Shown here: positions 1 to 7,710 of the stretch, in pieces
Position numbering within the stretch: position 1 is the stretch's first letter
Layout: the number at the start of each line of letters is the position of its first letter
From: an uncultured Caulobacteraceae bacterium
Lineage (GTDB): Bacteria; Pseudomonadota; Alphaproteobacteria; Caulobacterales; Caulobacteraceae
DNA: 7,710 nucleotides
NCBI GenBank assembly: GCA_946482375.1
Contig: CAMLRH010000125.1
Coordinates: 1 to 7,710, forward strand
Direction of reading: 5' to 3'
Program-made: the position numbers and the translations under genes
Notes under the pieces: model-generated
The model's database searches: none
Told to the model about the DNA's origin: nothing
Seen by the model: the letters and a program-made list of their open reading frames with translations, nothing else

Positions 1-86
1 GTGATGGTGTTCATGCTGCGGCCCGGGACGTCGAAGGTGACCAGCGCCACGCCGTCGCCATCGACCTCGATCTTGAAGTTTTCCAT
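1..86 (-). CDS. fadB: FadB-type enoyl-CoA hydratase/3-hydroxyacyl-CoA dehydrogenase, N-terminal fragment
   Basis: Only the first 28 codons are in the window; the gene runs off the left edge. The visible protein starts MENFKIEVDGDGVALVTFD and continues through a PGRSMNT motif. That is the opening beta-hairpin of the crotonase (enoyl-CoA hydratase) domain at the N-terminus of the large bifunctional beta-oxidation proteins, normally about 700 aa. The family hydrates trans-2-enoyl-CoA and then oxidises the 3-hydroxyacyl-CoA with NAD+. The ATG lies 19 bases after the thiolase stop and is preceded by an AGGA Shine-Dalgarno core, so it is almost certainly co-transcribed and translated with the thiolase. 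A stand-alone enoyl-CoA hydratase is possible, because the dehydrogenase part is not visible. The adjacent thiolase and the N-terminal wording favour the fused FadB form. Confidence 0.75.
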   Translation of the reverse strand, partial: MENFKIEVDGDGVALVTFDVPGRSMNTI

Positions 87-105
87 TGTCTCTATTCCTG
101 AGGTC

Positions 106-1311
<1,206 letters not shown>

Positions 1312-1337
1312 TGGTCTGGTCCTTCCTTGGCGTGTTC

Positions 1338-1816
1338 TCAGGCGTCTTGCGGGACGCGTTGGGGTTCGATGGCCACCTCGGTTCTGACCGAGTTGGCGAT
1401 GAAGCATTCCTCGTGAGCGCGGTGGTGAAGCTGGTCCACGTCCTGGGCCGAGGGTTGGTTGTCTTTAAAAACTATATAGGGCTTCAGCGTGACCTTTGTC
1501 ATGGCCAGCTTGCCGTCGGCGTTCTTGGCCATGACGCCCTCGGCCTCGTCGCGATAGCTCTCGACGGCGAGCCCGGCGTCCCTGGCGATGTGCAGGAACC
1601 ACAGCATGTGGCAGGCCGACAGCGAGGCGACGAAGGCCTCCTCCGGATCGACCGCCGCGGCGACCGAGAAGGGCTCGCGCACCACATGCGGCGAGGCCGA
1701 GCCCGGCACCGTCACGCCTTCGTCGAAGGTCATCGTATGGGCGCGGCTGTAGCGGCCGGCGGCGAAGTCTTCGCCCTCCGTCAGCTTCCAGTCGATGATC
1801 GCCCGATACGTCGCCA

Positions 1817-1817
<1 letters not shown>
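1338..1817 (-). CDS. OsmC/Ohr-family protein (thiol peroxidase-like)
   Basis: A 159-aa protein, the usual length for OsmC/Ohr proteins, which are small cytoplasmic homodimers reducing hydroperoxides with a pair of cysteines. Both cysteines are visible: Cys69 in [19 protein letters not shown] and Cys138 in [11 protein letters not shown]. The conserved DPEE-x-F segment precedes the first one on the central helix. An N-terminal Arg (GRYSRAHT, residues 21-28) could be the active-site Arg, but that is a guess. The ATG at 1817 overlaps the TGA of the upstream acyl-CoA dehydrogenase gene as TGATG, so the two are probably translationally coupled. The setting, between a dehydrogenase and the thiolase, suggests a job tied to fatty-acid oxidation, such as removing organic hydroperoxides, but that is inference. 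Codons for residues 114-118 (YIVFK: TAT ATA GTT TTT AAA) are strikingly AT-rich against their surroundings. Confidence 0.88.
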
Positions 1818-2980
<1,163 letters not shown>

Positions 2981-2985
2981 GGCGG

Positions 2986-2992
2986 CTCCTCG
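2986..2992 (-). promoter_or_regulatory. Ribosome binding site that sets the GTG start of the LCAD-like gene
   Basis: On the minus strand the sequence reads CGAGGAG, then five bases (CCGCC), then GTG at 2980. This is the only good Shine-Dalgarno near the N-terminus of the gene. It decides for the GTG start over the in-frame ATG at 3001, whose upstream bases form one arm of a terminator hairpin. Confidence 0.7.
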
Positions 2993-2993
2993 G

Positions 2994-3035
2994 AAAAACA
3001 TCGGCCCCGGACGCTGTTGGGAGCGCCCGGGGCCG
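2994..3035 (-). terminator. Rho-independent terminator after the 595-aa dehydrogenase gene
   Basis: A perfect 9-bp outer stem (3002-3010 CGGCCCCGG against 3027-3035 CCGGGGCCG) is followed by one A/C mismatch, a further 4-bp stem (3012-3015 with 3022-3025) and a 6-base loop. On the minus strand the stem is followed by ATG and a run of five T (2998-2994), so it is a terminator for minus-strand transcription. It begins 30 bases after the stop of the upstream dehydrogenase gene and ends only 13 bases before the GTG start of the next one. No T-run follows on the plus strand. Confidence 0.8.
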
Positions 3036-3064
3036 GGGACTTTACGCCTGTCGGAGGGCCTTGG

Positions 3065-4852
<1,788 letters not shown>

Positions 4853-4959
4853 TGAGCGCGTCCTTCGTTAAAGGGCGTGATTGATCCAGACAGAGGCTTG
4901 GGCGTGGGCGCCCGCGCCGAACTCACGATGCGTAAGGGAAATTCCGGGAGGTCAGCCGA
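4853..4959 (-). other. merR to acyl-CoA dehydrogenase intergenic spacer
   Basis: This 107-bp gap separates the merR stop from the dehydrogenase ATG. It holds the dehydrogenase ribosome site (GAAGGA, about 4861-4866) and a GC-rich imperfect hairpin at 4901-4918 with no T-run. I see no convincing promoter and no full copy of the operator-like palindrome found before merR, so read-through from the merR promoter is possible. Confidence 0.5.
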
Positions 4960-5418
4960 TCAGGCGTCGAGGCGGGCGGCGAGCGCCAGCTCGTAGTCCG
5001 CGGCCCGGGGCAGCAGGTCTGGCCGGGTCTCGGTCAGACGCCTTTCGAGGGCTTCGCAGGCCTCGTGGAGCTGCTGGATGGCGCCTTCGATGTCTTCGCG
5101 TTGCTGCTCGAGAGCCACGATCCGCTCACGGAACTTGCGCAGCGACTTGGCGTGTTGGGCCGCGCCGCCGTCATCCGTGTTGTAGAGGTCGAGGATCTCG
5201 CGGATCTCGGCGAGGGACAGGCCCACCCGCTTGCCGCGGAGTATCAGCTGCAGACGCGCCCGGTCCCGGTAGGAGTAGACCCGGTTCAGCCCTTCACGCG
5301 CCGGCGCCAGCAGACCCTTGTCTTCATAGAAGCGCAGGGCGCGCGGCGTGACTTTGAACTCCAGGCAGAGCTGGCGAATGGTGAAGGTGCGTTCGGGGCG
5401 GCGCAGCTCGATCGGCAT
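4960..5418 (-). CDS. MerR-family transcriptional regulator
   Basis: A 152-aa dimeric DNA-binding regulator. The N-terminal winged helix-turn-helix is typical of MerR: FTIRQLCLEFKVTPRALRFYEDKGLL (12-37), wing residues around RVYSYRDRARLQLI (46-59), then GLSLAEIREIL (66-76). Residues about 88-131 are heptad-like (LRKFRERIVALEQQREDI and onward) and should form the antiparallel dimerisation coiled coil. The tail is only about 20 residues, so there is no large ligand domain. The two Cys (18 in the HTH, 121 in the coil) do not form a metal-binding cluster, which argues against a metal or SoxR-type sensor. ATG 5418 has a GGAGGAGGA ribosome site. It lies directly upstream of the acyl-CoA dehydrogenase in the same direction, as do LiuR-like MerR regulators of acyl-CoA catabolism. 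A role controlling this cluster, possibly sensing an acyl-CoA, is inferred from that position. Confidence 0.88.
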   Translation of the reverse strand: MPIELRRPERTFTIRQLCLEFKVTPRALRFYEDKGLLAPAREGLNRVYSYRDRARLQLILRGKRVGLSLAEIREILDLYNTDDGGAAQHAKSLRKFRERIVALEQQREDIEGAIQQLHEACEALERRLTETRPDLLPRAADYELALAARLDA

Positions 5419-5436
5419 CTGGGCGTAATCCTCCTC

Positions 5437-5451
5437 CTCCCCTAAGGGGAG
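5437..5451 (-). repeat. Small hairpin touching the merR ribosome binding site
   Basis: CTCCCC-TAA-GGGGAG is a 6-bp inverted repeat with a 3-base loop. In the merR leader its 3' arm (GGGGAG) abuts the GGAGGAGGA ribosome site. Most of the Shine-Dalgarno stays outside the stem, so any effect on translation is likely small, and there is no T-run for a terminator. Confidence 0.35.
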
Positions 5452-5471
5452 CCGCTGAACGGTAAATTCCT

Positions 5472-5487
5472 CTTACGTTAACGTCAA
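5472..5487. promoter_or_regulatory. Operator-like palindrome, proximal MerR site candidate
   Basis: ACGTTAACGT (5475-5484) is a perfect 10-bp palindrome, and the flanks extend it to TTACGTTAACGTCAA with partial symmetry. It lies at the expected start point of merR transcription. The ACGT-containing, AT-flanked symmetry resembles sites described for LiuR-type MerR regulators; that comparison is from memory. Binding by the adjacent MerR protein is inferred. Confidence 0.45.
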
Positions 5488-5513
5488 CTATCAGATGTTT
5501 ACACCAATGTCAA
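5485..5513 (-). promoter_or_regulatory. Candidate merR promoter
   Basis: On the minus strand a perfect TTGACA (5513-5508) is followed by a 17-base spacer and TAGTTG (5490-5485), preceded by TG one base upstream as in an extended -10. The -10 itself is weak. Transcription would begin near 5478, giving a leader of about 60 bases. The sequence around it is locally AT-rich, and it overlaps both operator-like sites described here. Confidence 0.45.
5498..5513. promoter_or_regulatory. Operator-like site, distal MerR site candidate
   Basis: TTTACACCAATGTCAA shares the outer bases of the proximal palindrome (TTAC and GTCAA in the same register) and begins exactly 26 bases after it. It covers the -35 element of the candidate merR promoter. 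The centre is less symmetric, so it would be a weaker site. Confidence 0.35.
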
Positions 5514-5550
5514 TGTGAGCGACCGTCCCGGAGCGGTTCTCACCCTTAGG

Positions 5551-5579
5551 TTTACATTCCTACCGGATCGGCCTAACAG
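5551..5579 (+). promoter_or_regulatory. Candidate promoter of the S24 repressor gene
   Basis: TTTACA (5551-5556, five of six bases of the -35 consensus), a 17-base spacer, then TAACAG (5574-5579, three of six) lie about 40 bases before the ATG at 5619. The -10 is weak, so the assignment is tentative. Confidence 0.3.
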
Positions 5580-5582
5580 CAC

Positions 5583-5601
5583 GCGTTAAAGTAGCAAACG
5601 C
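5583..5601. promoter_or_regulatory. Inverted repeat GCGTT-N9-AACGC, possible autoregulatory operator
   Basis: Perfect 5-base arms are separated by nine bases, 17 bases upstream of the S24 repressor ATG and just downstream of its candidate -10. Placement and symmetry suit a self-repressing operator for an XRE/LexA-like dimer. Short arms mean chance occurrence cannot be excluded. Confidence 0.3.
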
Positions 5602-5618
5602 CGGAACGCGCTCCCCCA

Positions 5619-6245
5619 ATGTCAGCGCTCGATCACCAGGAGATCTGGGCCGCCATCGACAAGCTGGCGGTGCGGTTTGGCACGTCACCTTCCGGGCTGG
5701 CGCGGCTGGCGGGGCTCGATCCGACCAGCTTCAACCGCTCGAAACGCGGTGACGACCGCCCCCGCTGGCTCTCCACCGAGAGCCTCGCCAAGGTGCTGAC
5801 CGCGACCGGCGTCTCCTTCGCCGAGTTCGCCAGACTGGCCGAGGGCGACCGCAGGCCCCGCCGCGCAGTGCCGCTGATCGGCATGGCCCAGGCCGGTTCG
5901 GACGGCTACTTCGACGACTGCGGCTTCCCGGTCGGCGGCGGCTGGGAGGAAGTGGCCTTCCCCGGCATGGCCGAGGAGGGCTGCTACGCGCTGGAAATCA
6001 GCGGCGACTCCATGGCCCCCGTCTACCGCGACGGCGACCGCATCGTCGTCGTCCCCATCGCCGAACCCCGCCGTGGCGACCGGGTGGTGCTGAAGACCGT
6101 GGAAGGCGAGGTGCTGGCCAAGGAAGTCGCGAGGCTCACCGCCCACACCATCGAACTCGCCTCGCTGAACCCGGCCTACGAACCCCGCACCATCGCCCGC
6201 AAGGACGTCATCTGGATCGCGCGCATCATCTGGGCGAGCCAGTAG
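5619..6245 (+). CDS. XRE-type HTH, S24 (LexA-like) self-cleaving repressor
   Basis: A 208-aa two-domain regulator. Residues about 10-70 form a Cro/C1-like helix-turn-helix (SPSGLARLAGLDPTSFNRSKRG then WLSTESLAKVLTATGVSFAEF). Residues about 84-208 are an S24 peptidase domain: nucleophile Ser131 in SGDSMAPVYRDGD and general base Lys168 in EVLAKEV. An Ala92-Gly93 bond in GMAQAGSDG sits where LexA-like repressors cut themselves. All parts needed for autoproteolysis are present. ATG 5619 is the only possible start, since an in-frame TAG lies at 5592-5594 with no other start codon between. The Shine-Dalgarno is poor (GGA 13 bases upstream). It is too divergent from canonical LexA to call lexA, and no phage genes lie nearby, so it looks like a chromosomal stress or damage-responsive repressor. 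Its targets are unknown. Confidence 0.85.
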   Translation: MSALDHQEIWAAIDKLAVRFGTSPSGLARLAGLDPTSFNRSKRGDDRPRWLSTESLAKVLTATGVSFAEFARLAEGDRRPRRAVPLIGMAQAGSDGYFDDCGFPVGGGWEEVAFPGMAEEGCYALEISGDSMAPVYRDGDRIVVVPIAEPRRGDRVVLKTVEGEVLAKEVARLTAHTIELASLNPAYEPRTIARKDVIWIARIIWASQ

Positions 6246-6254
6246 GCCCAAATC

Positions 6255-6327
6255 CCGATCACTCCCGCGAAGGCGGGAGCCCAAGCTGAATCGCCGCTTG
6301 GGTCCCCGCCTTCGCGGGGACGATCGG
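6255..6327. repeat. REP-like long inverted repeat between convergent genes
   Basis: Two 32-base arms (6255-6286 and 6296-6327) are inverted copies around a 9-base loop and differ at five positions, of which two are G-T wobbles. Each arm also folds alone into a 7-bp hairpin with a 4-base loop: 6262-6279 (CTCCCGC-gaag-GCGGGAG) and 6303-6320 (TCCCCGC-cttc-GCGGGGA). The repeat starts 9 bases after the S24 gene stop and ends against the lysK stop codon. It lacks a T-run, so it is probably a REP/BIME-type repeated element that may also halt or stabilise the two converging transcripts. The GCGAAGGCGGGAG core recalls repeats common in Caulobacter-type genomes, from memory. Confidence 0.75.
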
Positions 6328-7710
6328 TTAGAGCCCCAGCTTCTCCTCGATCAGCGCGATCGTCCGGTCCAGCCCGAAGATGGCGGCGAAAGAGCCGAAC
6401 CTCGGGCCCTGGCTTTGGCCGAGGAGGACTTCGTAGAGGGCCTGGAACCAGGCGCGCAGCGGCTCGAAGGCGTGCGTCTTGCCGACGTCGTAGACCTCGT
6501 TCTGGATCGTCTCGGCGTCGGCGCCGGCAGGCAGCGCCTTGAAGCGGGTTACGAGCTCTTCCATCGCCGCGCGTTCCTTGGCGTCCGGCGCGCGGAACTT
6601 CTTATTCGGAGCGACGAAGTCCTCGTAGTAGTTCAGCGCATAGCCGGCCAGGCGGTCGAGCAGCGGCTCGCTCTCCGGCGTCGCGCCGGGGATGTGCTTG
6701 GAGAGGAAGCCCCACAGAACCTCGCGCGATCCCGCGTCCGACGCCGACACGAGGTTCAGCATCAGCGAGAAGCTGACCGGCGAGGGCTTGGCCGGCGGAT
6801 TGCCCGCATGCACATGCCAGACCGGGTTGTTGAGGTCCGGCCCGCCCGCCTCACGCCGATGCCAGGCGTCGAGGTGCTGCAGGTACTCGTCGGCGGCCTT
6901 GGGGATGACGTCGAAGTAGAGCCGCTTCGCCGACTTCGGCGACTGGTACATATAGAAGGCCAGGCTCTCCGGCGCCGCATAGCGCAGCCACTCGTCCATG
7001 GTCAGGCCGTTGCCCTTGGACTTGGAGATCTTCTGGTTGTTCTCGTCCATGAAGAGCTCGTAGTGGAAGCTCTCCGGCGGCGTCCCGCCCAGCACCTTGC
7101 AGACCTGGTTCGACACGCGGACCGAGTCGATCAGGTCCTTGCCGCTCATCTCGTAATCGACGCCGAGCGCCGTCCAGCGCATCGCCCAGTCGGGACGCCA
7201 CTGGATCTTCACGTGGCCGCCGGTGACGGGGACTTCCGTGCGCGCTCCGTCCTCGTCCTCGAAGACGATCGTTCCCTTTTCCAGGTTTCGCTCCAGCGTC
7301 GGGACCTGCAGCACCCGCCCGGTCTTCGGGCTGATCGGCAGGAAGGGCGAGTAGGTGGCGCGGCGCTCTTCGCCGAGCGTCGGCAGCATCACCTTCTGGA
7401 TGGCGTCGAACCGCTCCAGCATGGCCAGCAGCACCGGATCGAACCGCCCCGAGCGGTAGCAGTCGGTGGCCGACAGGAACTCGTAGTCGAAGCCGAAGCC
7501 GTCGAGGAAGACGCGCAGACGGGCATTGTTGTGAGCCCCGAAGCTGTCGTGCCCGCCGAACGGGTCGCGCACGTCGCGGACCGGCTTGTCGCGGTCCTCC
7601 TCCAGCATGGCGCGGTTGGGCACGTTCTCCGGAATCTTCCGCAGGCCGTCCATGTCGTCGGAGAAGACGATCAGCCGCGTCGGGATGGCGTCGTCGGTCA
7701 GCGCCCGGAA
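6328..7710 (-). CDS. lysK: Lysyl-tRNA synthetase, class I (C-terminal 460 residues)
   Basis: The gene runs off the right edge; 460 codons plus stop are visible of a usual total of about 520-540. The first visible residues are [19 protein letters not shown], and the frame is open to the window end. The enzyme charges tRNA-Lys with lysine using ATP in the cytoplasm. The class I catalytic-domain KMSKS loop appears as KISKSKGNG (KISKS encoded by 7032-7018), preceded by [16 protein letters not shown] and [12 protein letters not shown], which are characteristic of class I LysRS rather than class II LysS. The HIGH motif should lie in the missing N-terminal part. The C-terminal half is helical, as expected for the anticodon-binding cage. 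The stop is directly next to the REP-like repeat, and the gene converges with the S24 repressor. The ATG at 7653 is internal and should not be taken as the start. Confidence 0.95.
   Translation of the reverse strand, partial: FRALTDDAIPTRLIVFSDDMDGLRKIPENVPNRAMLEEDRDKPVRDVRDPFGGHDSFGAHNNARLRVFLDGFGFDYEFLSATDCYRSGRFDPVLLAMLERFDAIQKVMLPTLGEERRATYSPFLPISPKTGRVLQVPTLERNLEKGTIVFEDEDGARTEVPVTGGHVKIQWRPDWAMRWTALGVDYEMSGKDLIDSVRVSNQVCKVLGGTPPESFHYELFMDENNQKISKSKGNGLTMDEWLRYAAPESLAFYMYQSPKSAKRLYFDVIPKAADEYLQHLDAWHRREAGGPDLNNPVWHVHAGNPPAKPSPVSFSLMLNLVSASDAGSREVLWGFLSKHIPGATPESEPLLDRLAGYALNYYEDFVAPNKKFRAPDAKERAAMEELVTRFKALPAGADAETIQNEVYDVGKTHAFEPLRAWFQALYEVLLGQSQGPRFGSFAAIFGLDRTIALIEEKLGL

Noticed and set aside
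1312..1407. A 32-residue N-terminal extension of the thiolase from the ATG at 1407
   Set aside because: The extension is Arg-rich, runs through the osmC coding end, and the family N-terminus begins at [13 protein letters not shown] with its own ribosome site.
4901..4918. GC-rich hairpin GGCGTGGG/CCCGCGCC as a merR terminator
   Set aside because: It is imperfect with a very small loop and no T-run on either strand, so I do not call a terminator.
4931..4945. Similarity of CGTAAGGGAAATTCC to CGTAAGAGGAATTT near the merR promoter
   Set aside because: It is on the opposite strand relative to the genes, short and imperfect, and lies in the merR tail. Chance is sufficient.
5685..6284. 199-codon minus-strand frame antisense to the S24 repressor
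   Set aside because: The plus-strand product has an HTH, a Ser/Lys dyad and a cleavage site; the antisense product has none and is a codon-bias shadow.

Overview
This is a GC-rich bacterial chromosomal window of ordinary housekeeping and metabolic genes. It has strong third-position G/C bias, good Shine-Dalgarno sequences, a class I lysyl-tRNA synthetase and alphaproteobacterial-type fatty-acid oxidation genes. An alphaproteobacterium fits best, probably of the Caulobacter/Phenylobacterium type. That assignment rests on protein character only and was not checked by a search.

Layout. Positions 1-4852 are a minus-strand beta-oxidation cluster. In transcription order it holds a DmdC/FadE-type acyl-CoA dehydrogenase of 595 aa (4852-3065), a Rho-independent terminator (3035-2994), a second LCAD-like acyl-CoA dehydrogenase (2980-1817), an OsmC-family peroxidase-like protein (1817-1338, stop and start overlapping as TGATG), a FadA-type thiolase (1311-106), and the first 28 codons of a FadB-type hydratase/3-hydroxyacyl-CoA dehydrogenase (86 to beyond position 1). 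Upstream on the same strand is a MerR-family regulator (5418-4960), the likely local regulator of the cluster. A 200-bp divergent intergenic region (5419-5618) separates it from a plus-strand XRE/S24 LexA-like repressor (5619-6245). That gene converges with lysK (minus, 6328 to beyond 7710). The gap between these two is filled by a large REP-like inverted repeat (6255-6327).

How the genes work together. The two dehydrogenases make trans-2-enoyl-CoAs and pass electrons to ETF. FadB hydrates and oxidises these, and FadA cleaves the 3-ketoacyl-CoA to acetyl-CoA. The window therefore encodes, fully or in part, a whole beta-oxidation spiral plus its presumed regulator. OsmC is the unusual member, placed between a dehydrogenase and the thiolase.

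No mobile element, tRNA, rRNA or CRISPR array was seen, and nothing that clearly amounts to a new defence or metabolic system. The points most worth following are the stand-alone S24 repressor with an intact self-cleavage site, the paired operator-like sites on the merR promoter, the terminator squeezed in front of the second dehydrogenase gene, the osmC insertion, and the 32-bp-arm inverted repeat at the convergent junction.
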